From NCBI GenBank assembly GCA_965249775.1, contig OZ252253.1, forward strand, positions 2,666,001-2,730,000: 64,000 nt of DNA, read 5' to 3'. A model generated the notes under the pieces. The model was not told where the DNA came from. It saw nothing but the letters and a program-made list of their open reading frames with translations, and ran no database searches. This DNA is from UBA822 sp965249775. Its GTDB lineage: Bacteria > Gemmatimonadota > Gemmatimonadetes > Longimicrobiales > Gaopeijiaceae. Positions 26,065 through 35,054 of the stretch are shown here, piece after piece (within the stretch, counting starts at the first letter, position 1; the number at the start of each line of letters is the position of its first letter). The position numbers were made by a program, and so were the translations under genes.

Positions 26065-26997
26065 GTGCGGGCATTATTACAGACCGTGGGTGCTGTCGCA
26101 CTCATCGTTCTAATCGGCTCCCCACCGGCTGGGACGAACGCCATGCCCCCGGGCGACGCCACAGCTCGGTCCTACGCCGCGAACACTGAGAGCTCGGCCC
26201 CGTCCCCAAAGGCTCAGACGCGCGTCTTGAGCTCGACGGCCTTCTCCGAAGCTCTTCGGCCCCCCCTCGAGGCACGGGTCCGGGGAGAGGGCCCGGTTGA
26301 CGCCCTTCAGATTCAGACCTCCGGGGTGCCGCACGAGTTCTATTTCTCCCGTGTCGCCTATAGCGGATTCGGCGGATTCTATGGCAGAGGCCGTTCCTGG
26401 ATGACCGATTACCCGAGGGCGGACCAGATCTTCCTCTCGTTCATCGATCGGCTCCTCCCGAACATCGACGCCTACCTTCGGGAATTCGTAGTCCAGTTCG
26501 ATGACCCGGACCTACGCCGGTTTCCTTTCTTGTATGCGCTCGAGGTGGGCGGGATGGCGCTCCGGCCGGCCGAAGTCCTCGGCCTTCGAAGTTACCTGCT
26601 CCAAGGCGGGTTCCTGGTCATCGACGACTTCTGGGACGACCGGGAGTGGGCAAATTTCGAGTATGAGATCCGACAGGTTCTGCCCGGACACGAGATCGTA
26701 GACCTGCCGCTCGACCATGCGATCTTCACGACTTTCTACGAGATCGACGAGATTATCCAGGTGCCGAACATCGGCAACGGACGCGCTGGCGGCCGGACCT
26801 GGGAATGCCGCGTAAGGTGTTTTCCTGTCGTGAGGGGGATCCACGACGAGAACGGTCGCCTCATGGTCGTCATCAACTTCAACACCGACCTGGGTGACGC
26901 CTGGGAATGGGCGGACGACCCCTACTACCCGTTCGAATACTCCAAGTACGCCTACGAGATGGGCGTCAATTTCATCGTCTACGCGATGAGTCACTGA
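26065..26997 (+). CDS. Exported DUF4159 protein (first copy)
   Basis: A 310-residue protein with a signal peptide (VRALLQTVGAVALIVLIG, cleavage near GTNA) and a DUF4159 domain from about residue 90 (FYFSRVAYSG..., WMTDYPRADQIF, LLQGGFLVIDDFW, HAIFTTFYEIDEIIQVP, GVNFIVYAMSH). DUF4159 has a Rossmann-like fold related to glutamine amidotransferases but no obvious catalytic triad. The GTG at 26065 is chosen because it gives a proper signal peptide and has GGAG upstream; the frame is open further 5' without a better start. It is the first gene of the 16-kb envelope block and is paralogous to the protein at 33005. Biochemical function unknown. Confidence 0.85.
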   Translation: MRALLQTVGAVALIVLIGSPPAGTNAMPPGDATARSYAANTESSAPSPKAQTRVLSSTAFSEALRPPLEARVRGEGPVDALQIQTSGVPHEFYFSRVAYSGFGGFYGRGRSWMTDYPRADQIFLSFIDRLLPNIDAYLREFVVQFDDPDLRRFPFLYALEVGGMALRPAEVLGLRSYLLQGGFLVIDDFWDDREWANFEYEIRQVLPGHEIVDLPLDHAIFTTFYEIDEIIQVPNIGNGRAGGRTWECRVRCFPVVRGIHDENGRLMVVINFNTDLGDAWEWADDPYYPFEYSKYAYEMGVNFIVYAMSH

Positions 26998-27016
26998 TGG
27001 CCCGGAGAGCGGACTG

Positions 27017-29308
27017 ATGGAGACGATCTTCGAGTTCCTTTTCAAGTACAGGCTGCTCCTTTTCCAGGAGGGTGAGTTCACGTTCGCCTCGTCGTGGCCG
27101 GTCTTGCTGGTTCTGGGCGCAGTGGCGTTGATTACGATGCCCGCCCTCTTCACGTATGGAGCGGCCAAGGGAGACAGCCGCCGATTCGACCGAGTCGTCA
27201 TGGCAGCGATACGGCTCGGGCTGGTCGCGGTCCTCGTCTTCATTCTCTTCCAGCCCACACTGGTACTCACTTCGGTCGTCCCACAGCGAAACTTCGTCGG
27301 AATTCTGATCGACGATTCGGAGAGCATGCGCATTGCCGACCAAAGCGGCGTGCCCCGGAGCGACTTCGTCCAGTCGACCTTCGGTAGTGAGGGCAGCGAG
27401 CTTCTGACGGCCCTGTCCGAGAAGTTCACGCTCCGCTTCTTCCGCTTCAACCGTGACGCGAGCCGTCTCAACAACATGGCCGATCTATCCTTCTCGGGCA
27501 CGTCGACGGACCTCGGCAACGCCATGGTGCGGGCTCAAGAGGAGTTGGCCGGTGTTCCAGTTTCAGGCCTGGTGGTCATTTCGGACGGTGCCGACAATTC
27601 CGGTGAAGCCCTGGCCGAGTCGCTCTTGCCGCTCCAGGCCGCATCAGTTCCCGTTTACACGGTGGGCCTCGGTGAGGAGGAACTGACTCCGGACGTTCAA
27701 GTCAGCCGCGTGGAGATGCCGAGAACGGTCCTTAAGGGAACGTCGTTGGTTGTCGACGTCATCGTATCCCATCGCGGGTACTCGGGGCGAACGGTTCAAC
27801 TCGTGGCGGAGGACACGGGCCTGCTTCTGGCTTCCGAAGATGTGACGTTCGCCGGCGATGGCGAACCCGTGGTGGCCAGGATCCGGATCGAGGCGCAGGA
27901 CGCGGGACCCCGGCTGCTTCGATTCCGAGTTTCTGCTCAGGAAGGGGAGCGGGTAACGGAGAACAACGTTCGGGACGTCCTCGTAGATGTCTTGGACGCC
28001 CCTGAAAAGATCCTCTATTTCGAGGGGGAGCCTCGTTGGGAGGTGAAGTTCCTGCGCCGTGCCGTGTACGAAGACGAGAACCTCCAGGTCGTGGTTCTTC
28101 AGCGCACAGCCGAAAACAAAACCCTCCGCCTCGATGTCGACACGCCCGAGGAGCTCGAGGCCGGTTTCCCCAAGACCCGGGAGGAGTTGTTCCGCTATAG
28201 GGCGCTGATCCTCGGGAGTGTGGAGGCGAGTTACTTCACGCATGATCAGCTCGACATGATCGCGGATTTCGTGTCCGAGCGGGGCGGGGGTCTCTTGTTC
28301 CTCGGCGGCCGAAACGCTTTCGCGCAGGGAGGCTACGAAGGCACGCGCTTGGCGGAGGTCCTACCCGTCTTTATGGACGACGAGCTGAGCACTGGGGGAG
28401 GGCCCTACTTCGACGAGCTCTTCGTCACGCCTACGCGAGCGGGTCTCACTCACCCCACTACCCAACTCGGAGCGGGCAACAGCGAGGCGGTCGCGGAGCT
28501 ATGGGAAGCCCTCCCGTCCGTCACGACTCTGAATCCCATCACGCGTCTCAAGCCCGGCGCGACCAGCCTCCTGACCGGTGGCCCGGAGAGGGACCGGACT
28601 CGCCAGGTCGTCCTCGCCTTCCATCGTTATGGCCGCGGCAAGGTTATCGTGCTGCCGATCCAGGACACGTGGATCTGGCAGATGCACGTGGACATCCCGC
28701 TCGAAGACCAGACCCACGAGACGTTCTGGCGGCAGCTTCTCCGCTGGCTCACAGATGGTGTGCCCAACCAGGTCGAGGCCCAAAGCGAGCGTGAGGTAGC
28801 GGAGCCGGGGCAGTCGGTAAATCTCACGGTCGAGGTCGGAGACTCGGCCTATTCGGAGGTGAACGATGCCAACGTCGTCGCAGTCGTACGCGATCCATCC
28901 GGCGATTCCATCACGGTTCCCCTGGCTTGGGATGTAGAGCAAGACGGGCACTACGACGGTAGTTTTTCGACCGACGCACTGGGGCTGTACGAGGTTTCCG
29001 TACGCGCCTCGCGTGGTGCCGACACCATCGGGGCTGGCGTCACCTACGTGAACGTGGCACCCTCGGCCGAAGAGTACTTCGACGCAAGTATGCGGGGGAC
29101 CACGTTGCGCCGCATAGCAGACCAGACCGGGGGGCAGTTTTACACGCCCGAGAGCGTGGCAAACCTTCCGGAGGACATCAGCCTTACCGGGGCCGGAGTC
29201 ACGCTCACCGAGGAACGGGATCTCTGGGACATGCCGATCCTTCTGATTCTCGTCTTGGGCTTGATGGCAGCCGAGTGGGGCTATAGGAGGAAGAGGGGTC
29301 TCATTTGA
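27017..29308 (+). CDS. Membrane protein with von Willebrand A and amidotransferase-like domains
   Basis: A 763-residue protein. Two membrane segments (about 27-49, 61-80) precede a VWA domain with a MIDAS start DDSES (D99, S101, S103), TSTDLGNAM and VISDGADNSG. A Rossmann/GATase1-like domain (about 390-580; LILGSVEASYFT, ERGGGLLFLGGRNAFAQGG) and Ig-like beta regions (about 585-690) follow. A last membrane helix (about 735-755) ends in YRRKRG. Most of the chain should lie in the periplasm, as in BatA/BatB-like MoxR partners. It starts 19 nt after the DUF4159 gene; its stop overlaps the next start by four bases (TTGA). Confidence 0.86.
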   Translation: METIFEFLFKYRLLLFQEGEFTFASSWPVLLVLGAVALITMPALFTYGAAKGDSRRFDRVVMAAIRLGLVAVLVFILFQPTLVLTSVVPQRNFVGILIDDSESMRIADQSGVPRSDFVQSTFGSEGSELLTALSEKFTLRFFRFNRDASRLNNMADLSFSGTSTDLGNAMVRAQEELAGVPVSGLVVISDGADNSGEALAESLLPLQAASVPVYTVGLGEEELTPDVQVSRVEMPRTVLKGTSLVVDVIVSHRGYSGRTVQLVAEDTGLLLASEDVTFAGDGEPVVARIRIEAQDAGPRLLRFRVSAQEGERVTENNVRDVLVDVLDAPEKILYFEGEPRWEVKFLRRAVYEDENLQVVVLQRTAENKTLRLDVDTPEELEAGFPKTREELFRYRALILGSVEASYFTHDQLDMIADFVSERGGGLLFLGGRNAFAQGGYEGTRLAEVLPVFMDDELSTGGGPYFDELFVTPTRAGLTHPTTQLGAGNSEAVAELWEALPSVTTLNPITRLKPGATSLLTGGPERDRTRQVVLAFHRYGRGKVIVLPIQDTWIWQMHVDIPLEDQTHETFWRQLLRWLTDGVPNQVEAQSEREVAEPGQSVNLTVEVGDSAYSEVNDANVVAVVRDPSGDSITVPLAWDVEQDGHYDGSFSTDALGLYEVSVRASRGADTIGAGVTYVNVAPSAEEYFDASMRGTTLRRIADQTGGQFYTPESVANLPEDISLTGAGVTLTEERDLWDMPILLILVLGLMAAEWGYRRKRGLI

Positions 29309-30309
29309 TCTCCCGGGGCACAGCAGCCCTCGTCGTGCTCTTCGTGGCCGCTGCGGTTCAACCGGCAGCGGGGCAGGACGACACGCACTTGCTTGTCATC
29401 ACAGGCCTGGGAGGCGACCCGGCTTACAGTGAGCGATTCATGGAGTGGGGTGGCAGTCTCGTCGGCGCGGCGGGTGAGACATTCGGCCTACCCACCGATA
29501 ATATCATCTACCTGGGTGAGGACCCGGCAGCTGATCCGCTCATCCAGGACCGCTCGACCCGAGAGAACGTAGACCAGGCTTTTGCGAAGCTTGCCTCGAA
29601 CTCCCAGCCCGGCGATCACATCTTCATCGTGCTCATCGGGCACGGAGCCTACGCCAACGGAGAATCTCGCTTCAACCTTCCGGGGCCCGACCTCACCGCA
29701 GAGGATTTCGGGCTGCACCTCGATCAGCTCGCGGATCGGCGAGTGACGTTCGCCAACCTCGCCAGCGCGAGTGGAGAATTCGTGAAGGCACTCTCTGGAG
29801 ATGGGCGCGCCATCGTCACCGCCACACGGACCGGTAGAGAGAGGAACGAAACGATCTTCGGCGGCTACTTCGTCGGCGCGTTCACGGGAGAAGACGCCGA
29901 TCTCGACAAGGATGGGCGTGTGTCGCTTTGGGAGGCCTTCGAGTTCGCGCGCATCGAGGTCACGCGGGAGTATGAGACGTCGAACCGGATCGCCACCGAG
30001 CACCCTGTGCTCGATGACAACGGCGATGGAGAGGGTAGCACCGAATTGGTGGACGCGGCGGATGGTGCGCTCGCACGAACGATGTTCTTGGCCGCCGACC
30101 CGACCCTGGCCGCCGCGCGCGCCACGGATGATCTGGAGTTGAGGGCCCTCTTGCTGCAGAAGTCGGACGTGGAAAGGCGCATCGAGGAGCTCCGCGCCCT
30201 GAGGGATCAGATCGACCCGGAGCGCTACGAGAACGAACTCGAGGAGTTGCTCGTCGAGCTGGCTCTCACCAACAGGGAGATCGAGGCGCGGACGGGTCGG
30301 AACCAATGA
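29305..30309 (+). CDS. Exported caspase-fold (C13/clan CD-like) protein lacking the catalytic Cys, with EF-hand
   Basis: A 334-residue protein with a signal peptide (cleavage near AAGQ, residue 24). The core resembles legumain/caspase-type peptidases: strand FIVLIGHGAY supplies the His (H113), and the next strand reads TFANLASASGEF where clan CD enzymes have a C-x-S/G-G turn, so the nucleophile is Ser/Ala (S154). Downstream, DLDKDGRVSLWE (199-210) is a textbook EF-hand loop, and LDDNGDGEGS may be a second. The C-terminal 60 residues are a coiled coil. Thus it is probably a Ca-binding scaffold rather than a protease. TTG start, overlapping the upstream stop and preceded by GAGGGG. Confidence 0.78.
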   Translation: MISRGTAALVVLFVAAAVQPAAGQDDTHLLVITGLGGDPAYSERFMEWGGSLVGAAGETFGLPTDNIIYLGEDPAADPLIQDRSTRENVDQAFAKLASNSQPGDHIFIVLIGHGAYANGESRFNLPGPDLTAEDFGLHLDQLADRRVTFANLASASGEFVKALSGDGRAIVTATRTGRERNETIFGGYFVGAFTGEDADLDKDGRVSLWEAFEFARIEVTREYETSNRIATEHPVLDDNGDGEGSTELVDAADGALARTMFLAADPTLAAARATDDLELRALLLQKSDVERRIEELRALRDQIDPERYENELEELLVELALTNREIEARTGRNQ

Positions 30310-33008
30310 AGCGTTGGCTTCTCCTCTTCGCATCAGTCGCCCTGGGTTCGTCGACAGGGGCAGCGGGACAGACGCTTGACGAAGCCATCTCCGAGCTCCG
30401 CACAGGCGCGTACGAGTCGGCCATCGAGGCCCTCGAGGAGATCGCCCAATCGGCCCCGGGGCCGGATCTGAGCCCGAACGATCACCGACGAGCCTATGTG
30501 GCGTACGTCTCTGCCCTGGCCGAGATCGGCCGATACGAAGATGCGCTCGAAGCGGCACGCGGGGCCCCCGCGGCCCTCGCGACCGAGCTCGCCAACACGG
30601 CGGGCGAAGTTCTCTACGGGTTGGGACGAATCGACCAAGCCCGTGAGCAGTTCGATCGAGCGGTCCGGAGTGCCGCGGTCGACCGTCACACCGCCCGCTT
30701 GAACCTCGCCATCATCGAGTGGACCTATGGGGATCGGGACGCGGCGTTCTCGATTTTCGATTCCTTCATCGACATCTACAACGGGTCGACGCCCCTTTCC
30801 TCGGATGATCTCACCGCGGTGGCGACGGCGGTTCGGTACCTGGGTGTCCGCGAGCACGTGCTCATCGAAGACGCCCTCAGAGCTTACGATGAGGCCTTCG
30901 CCCTCGATCCGAGCAACCTGGAACCGCGCGTTCTGACCGGGGAGTTGTTTCTCGAGCAGTACAATGGACTGGACGCCGACGCGGACTTGAAGGGCGTGCT
31001 CGAGATCAATCCGAACCACCCACGCGCGCTCTTGGGGCTGGCCCGTGCAATGGAATTCAACGGCACCCTGGGAGTGATGGATCAGGTAGACAAGGCGCTG
31101 GAGCAGAACGAAAACCTGGTTGAAGCGAGGGTCTTCAAGGCCAGACTTCTCCTTAAGGCAGAAGACCATGAGGAGGCCCGTTCCGAGCTCCAGAGGGCGC
31201 TCGAGGTGAACCCCACCTCCCTGCAGGCGTTGAGCGTGCTGGCGGCCAGTCACTATCTGCGTGGGGAGTACGGGGAGTACGAGAGGATTCGCGACCAGGT
31301 CACAGCGCTCAGCCCAACGTACGCCGAACTGTACAACGACATTGCAGACCTGAGCGTGGAGAGCCGGAAGTACCTCGAGGCGACCCGCGTGGCAGAGGAG
31401 GCCATCGAAATCGACTCTCTCTCGTGGAGAGCCTACGGCATCTTGGGCATGAATCAGTTGCGACTCGGTCTGATCGAAGAAGCCAGGGCCAACCTCGAGA
31501 CGGCCTTCGAGGGAGACCCTCGCAGCGTGTGGTTCTTCAACACGCTCTTGCTAATGGACACCTTCGAGTACTACGACATCGCTGATGCAGACCCCCGCTT
31601 CCTCTTCGTTATTCACGGACGCGAGTCGGCGCTACTCCAACCGTATATCGAGCAGATCGCTGGTGAGGCATACGAGGCTCTCGTAGAGCGTTATGGCGGG
31701 TATGAGCCGCCGCTGCCCATCCGCATCGAGGTCTATCCGAACCATGCCGACTTCTCCGTCCGGACCATCGGGTTGGCGGGCATGGGCGCGCTCGGCGTCG
31801 CGTTCGGAAGCCTTCTCGCTATGGACTCGCCCGCCGCCCGGCCCCTCGGAGAGTTCAACTGGGCGTCGGTCCTCTGGCACGAGCTGGCTCACGTGTTCCA
31901 CCTCGGGCTCACCGAGCACAACGTCCCGCGCTGGTTCTCCGAGGGTCTGGCTGTCCACGAACAGCGTCAGGCCCGTGAAGGTTGGGGCCACCAGCCCGCA
32001 CCCGACTTCCTCAACCGATACCGTGAGGGATTGTTGCTGCCGGTAAGCGAGTTGAATTCCGGCTTCGTGCAGCCCTCTTATCCCGAACAGGTCATCGATT
32101 CCTACTTGCAAGCATCGCTGGTGTTCGCCTTCATCGAGTCGCGATGGGGGCTTCAGGTCATTCGGGACATGCTCCGTGGATACCGGGACGGACGGGCGAC
32201 ATCAGAGCTGATGGAGAGTCTCCTGGACATCAGCATGGACGACCTCGACCGTGACTTCGACGAATATTTCCAGGAGCGTTTCGCCGGCCCGTTGAAGGCC
32301 CTGGAGCGGCCCGTCAACAGCCCGGGCATCCCAGAGAACCCCCAGACGGTCGAAGATTGGACCCGGGTAGTGAGAGAGAACCCGGGCAGCTTTCCGGCGA
32401 GGCTGGCCCTCGGGATCACCCTACTCCAGCAGGAGCGTTTGGAGGAGGCCGAGGTGCATCTCCAGGCGGCGCTCGATCTCTTCCCGGAGTACGGTGGACA
32501 GGACAGTCCGTACTGGTTTCTCGCCCAGATTCATCAGCAACGAGAAGAGACGGAGCAGGCCGAAGAAGCGCTCGCGCGCTTGACGGCCCTGAACGAGAGC
32601 CACTATGAGGCGTTCCTCCAACTCGCCGAGCTGCGGACAGAGCTGGGGGACACCACGGGGGCCGCCGAGGCGATGGACGCCGCCGTTCTCATCTACCCTT
32701 ACGAAATCGAACTCCACGACCGTCTGGCGCAGGCGCACGAGGCTCGGGGTGACGCGACAGGTGCCGTACGGGAACGGAGAGCCATTCTCGCGCTGGCGCC
32801 CGCGGATATGGCAGGAGCGTACTACGACCTCGCTCTCGCCTACGTGGCCGACGGCAATCCGGCTCAAGCCCGTCGGGCGGTTCTAAGGGCACTCGATATC
32901 GCACCCAACTTCAGTGCGGGCCTGGAGCTGCTTCTCGACCTCAGAAGCGGTGCGACTCCACCACCGCCAGATGGACGCGTATCCCTTACCGGCGCGCGCT
33001 CGAGGTGA
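30306..33008 (+). CDS. Exported TPR protein with gluzincin metallopeptidase domain
   Basis: A 900-residue protein with a signal peptide (cleavage near GAAGQ). TPR repeats fill residues about 25-420 and again about 690-880. Between them is a peptidase MA-like domain: LWHELAHVFH (H525, E526, H529) and RWFSEGLAVHE (E546) give a HExxH...E zinc site with spacing close to M1/gluzincin enzymes. The active-site residues are all present. Likely a periplasmic peptidase or chaperone-like protein whose TPR arms recruit partners. It overlaps the caspase-fold gene by four bases (ATGA) and the next DUF4159 gene by four. Confidence 0.87.
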   Translation: MKRWLLLFASVALGSSTGAAGQTLDEAISELRTGAYESAIEALEEIAQSAPGPDLSPNDHRRAYVAYVSALAEIGRYEDALEAARGAPAALATELANTAGEVLYGLGRIDQAREQFDRAVRSAAVDRHTARLNLAIIEWTYGDRDAAFSIFDSFIDIYNGSTPLSSDDLTAVATAVRYLGVREHVLIEDALRAYDEAFALDPSNLEPRVLTGELFLEQYNGLDADADLKGVLEINPNHPRALLGLARAMEFNGTLGVMDQVDKALEQNENLVEARVFKARLLLKAEDHEEARSELQRALEVNPTSLQALSVLAASHYLRGEYGEYERIRDQVTALSPTYAELYNDIADLSVESRKYLEATRVAEEAIEIDSLSWRAYGILGMNQLRLGLIEEARANLETAFEGDPRSVWFFNTLLLMDTFEYYDIADADPRFLFVIHGRESALLQPYIEQIAGEAYEALVERYGGYEPPLPIRIEVYPNHADFSVRTIGLAGMGALGVAFGSLLAMDSPAARPLGEFNWASVLWHELAHVFHLGLTEHNVPRWFSEGLAVHEQRQAREGWGHQPAPDFLNRYREGLLLPVSELNSGFVQPSYPEQVIDSYLQASLVFAFIESRWGLQVIRDMLRGYRDGRATSELMESLLDISMDDLDRDFDEYFQERFAGPLKALERPVNSPGIPENPQTVEDWTRVVRENPGSFPARLALGITLLQQERLEEAEVHLQAALDLFPEYGGQDSPYWFLAQIHQQREETEQAEEALARLTALNESHYEAFLQLAELRTELGDTTGAAEAMDAAVLIYPYEIELHDRLAQAHEARGDATGAVRERRAILALAPADMAGAYYDLALAYVADGNPAQARRAVLRALDIAPNFSAGLELLLDLRSGATPPPPDGRVSLTGARSR

Positions 33009-33814
33009 GCGGACCGCTCTCTCTGCCCCTGCTGGGTTTCGTCACGGCTTCGGTGCTGACCGGCTCGGTCGCCGTCGCCCATTCCGGGCTCCACTGGCGA
33101 GATCTACCCAACGGAGCTCCAACCGCAAATATCCAAGAGGCCAACGTACCCTACGACGGCGAATTCACGTTCGTACGCATCCGCTTTGGCGTAGGCCTCA
33201 GAACCGGGATCTTTGGCGGAGGCCGAGGAAGAGGACTGCCGCCGTGGGCTCACGACTACCCTCGGGCGGAACGGAACTTCATGAGCATCCTTCGAGAGAC
33301 GACCCTCCTCGAACCCTATATGGACGGTGGGAATATCTTTACGACGGACGACGGGGAACTGACCCGCTTCCCCCTGGCCTACATTTCGGAACCAGGGTAT
33401 TGGAATCCGTCGGAATCCGAAGTCGAGGGGCTCAGGAACTACCTGCTCAAGGGCGGCTTTATGATCGCCGACGACTTTCGTGATTCCGATTGGTACAACT
33501 TCGAAGCCCAGATGAGACGAGTGATCCCGGGCGCCGAATTCGTCGAACTTGACGAGACCCACACGATCTTCGACTCTTTTTTCCGGATCGAGTCGCTGAA
33601 AGACCTCGCATCTCCTACCTTTGCGGTGGTGCCTGCGTACCTGGGGCTCCATGAAGAGAACGATCCGGACCGGCGCTTGATGGTTATCGCCAACTATAAC
33701 AACGACATCGGGGAGTACTGGGAATACTCAGACACAGGGTGGTACCCGATCGACCTGTCCAACGATGCCTACAAGTTGGGTGTCAACTATGTCATCTACG
33801 CGATGACACACTGA
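33005..33814 (+). CDS. Exported DUF4159 protein (second copy)
   Basis: A 269-residue DUF4159 protein with a short signal peptide (PLLGFVTASVLTGSVAVAHS). It aligns end to end with the first copy: YPRAERNFMSI, EGLRNYLLKGGFMIADDFRD, PGAEFVELDETHTIFDSFF, GVNYVIYAMTH. The GTG start overlaps the stop of the TPR-peptidase gene (GTGA). It closes the first five-gene half of the envelope block; after 121 nt with a triple 11-bp repeat the MoxR half begins. Two DUF4159 copies bracketing the VWA, caspase-fold and peptidase genes suggest paired roles, perhaps as a heterodimer; this is inference. Confidence 0.87.
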   Translation: MSGPLSLPLLGFVTASVLTGSVAVAHSGLHWRDLPNGAPTANIQEANVPYDGEFTFVRIRFGVGLRTGIFGGGRGRGLPPWAHDYPRAERNFMSILRETTLLEPYMDGGNIFTTDDGELTRFPLAYISEPGYWNPSESEVEGLRNYLLKGGFMIADDFRDSDWYNFEAQMRRVIPGAEFVELDETHTIFDSFFRIESLKDLASPTFAVVPAYLGLHEENDPDRRLMVIANYNNDIGEYWEYSDTGWYPIDLSNDAYKLGVNYVIYAMTH

Positions 33815-33819
33815 GTGGT

Positions 33820-33852
33820 ACCGTAGTGGCACGGTAGTAGCACCGTAGTCGA
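33820..33852. repeat. Three tandem 11-bp repeats upstream of moxR-like gene
   Basis: Units ACCGTAGTGGC, ACGGTAGTAGC and ACCGTAGTCGA in direct tandem, beginning six bases past the DUF4159 stop. They are followed by two copies of TCGACCCGGG about 20 nt apart (near 33849 and 33867). The 11-bp phase, about one DNA turn, is what a repeatedly bound regulator would use. The region 33815-33935 is the only sizeable gap inside the envelope block. Confidence 0.5.
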
Positions 33853-33935
33853 CCCGGGTGGCTGATTCGACCCGGGACAGCAAGCAATCACAACACTGAG
33901 CCAACGACCGCAAGGCGGCCTCGAGGGAGCACGAA

Positions 33936-35042
33936 ATGGCGTTCAAGGAAGAGCAGGAAGTCGCAGAAGTCGCAACGGAGGCCGAGGCAGAAGCTGAGGC
34001 CGAGGCAGTCGACGATCCCGAAGCGGCGGCCCTCGAGAGTGCAGACGACATCGACCTCGCCGACCGAATGAAGGCGGGCCGAGTGCAGATCATAGACGAA
34101 GTACGAAAGCTCATCATCGGGCAGGAAGAGGTCATCGAGCAGATGCTTCTTTCTCTCTTCGTGGGTGGCAATAGCCTGCTCCTCGGTGTGCCCGGGCTAG
34201 CCAAGACGTTGTTGATCCACACCGTGGCGGAAGTGCTCGATCTCAAGTTCCAGCGAATCCAGTTCACACCGGACGTGATGCCGTCGGACATCACGGGGAC
34301 CGACATTATCCAGGAAGACCCGGAAACGGGTCGGCGCGCCATGGTGTTCGCCCCGGGACCCATCTTCGCGAACATCGTGCTTGCGGATGAGATCAACCGC
34401 ACGCCCCCCAAGACCCAGTCGGCGCTCCTGGAGGCGATGCAGGAGCACCGCGTAACGGTGCAGGGAACCACTTACGTGCTCGAAGAGCCCTTCTACGTGT
34501 TCGCCACTCAGAATCCCATTGAGCTCGAGGGCACCTACCCTCTGCCCGAGGCGCAGCTCGACCGCTTCATGTTCAAGATCATCATGGATCATCTCGAGGT
34601 AGACGATGAGATGGAGGTGGTGCGCACGACGACCGGCATCCAGGATCCTGACTTCAAGCACACCGTCACTGGCCCCGATCTGGTCGCGTTCCAGAGGCTC
34701 GTACGAAAGGTGCCCGTCCCGGACGCGGCGATGCGATATGCCGTCGACCTCGTTCGGACCACGCGGCCGAGTCCCAACGGAGATAGTCCGGAGTTCATCA
34801 ACAAGTGGGTCGCCTTCGGAGCCAGCGTCCGGGCCGCCCAATATCTCATTCTGGGGGGGAAGGCCAGGGCGATCACGAAGGGGCGTTACAACGTGAGCTT
34901 CGAAGACATCCGAGCGCTCGCCCACCCCGTTCTGAGGCATAGGATTCTTACCAACTTCCATGCCGAGTCCGAGGGCGTGACCACGGGCGAGCTGGTCGAC
35001 CAGCTACTCGAGGCCGTGCCCGTACCCTCGTCGGGCCTGTAG
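33936..35042 (+). CDS. MoxR-family AAA+ ATPase
   Basis: A 368-residue MoxR ATPase with Walker A GVPGLAKT (84-91), Walker B VLADEINR, sensor-1-like FATQNP, and the family segment LPEAQLDRFMFKI. An N-terminal extension of about 45 residues is rich in Glu and Ala (EAEAEAEAEAVDD) and probably disordered; ordinary MoxR proteins lack it. MoxR ATPases act as cytoplasmic chaperones working with VWA-domain partners, here the DUF58 and BatA-like proteins encoded next. ATG preceded by GGGAG eight bases upstream. Twelve bases separate it from the DUF58 gene. Confidence 0.94.
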   Translation: MAFKEEQEVAEVATEAEAEAEAEAVDDPEAAALESADDIDLADRMKAGRVQIIDEVRKLIIGQEEVIEQMLLSLFVGGNSLLLGVPGLAKTLLIHTVAEVLDLKFQRIQFTPDVMPSDITGTDIIQEDPETGRRAMVFAPGPIFANIVLADEINRTPPKTQSALLEAMQEHRVTVQGTTYVLEEPFYVFATQNPIELEGTYPLPEAQLDRFMFKIIMDHLEVDDEMEVVRTTTGIQDPDFKHTVTGPDLVAFQRLVRKVPVPDAAMRYAVDLVRTTRPSPNGDSPEFINKWVAFGASVRAAQYLILGGKARAITKGRYNVSFEDIRALAHPVLRHRILTNFHAESEGVTTGELVDQLLEAVPVPSSGL

Positions 35043-35054
35043 GCACAGCCTCGG

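Noticed and set aside
27017..29308. Reading the Rossmann-like domain as an active glutamine amidotransferase
   Set aside because: No Cys nucleophile elbow is visible; fold resemblance only.
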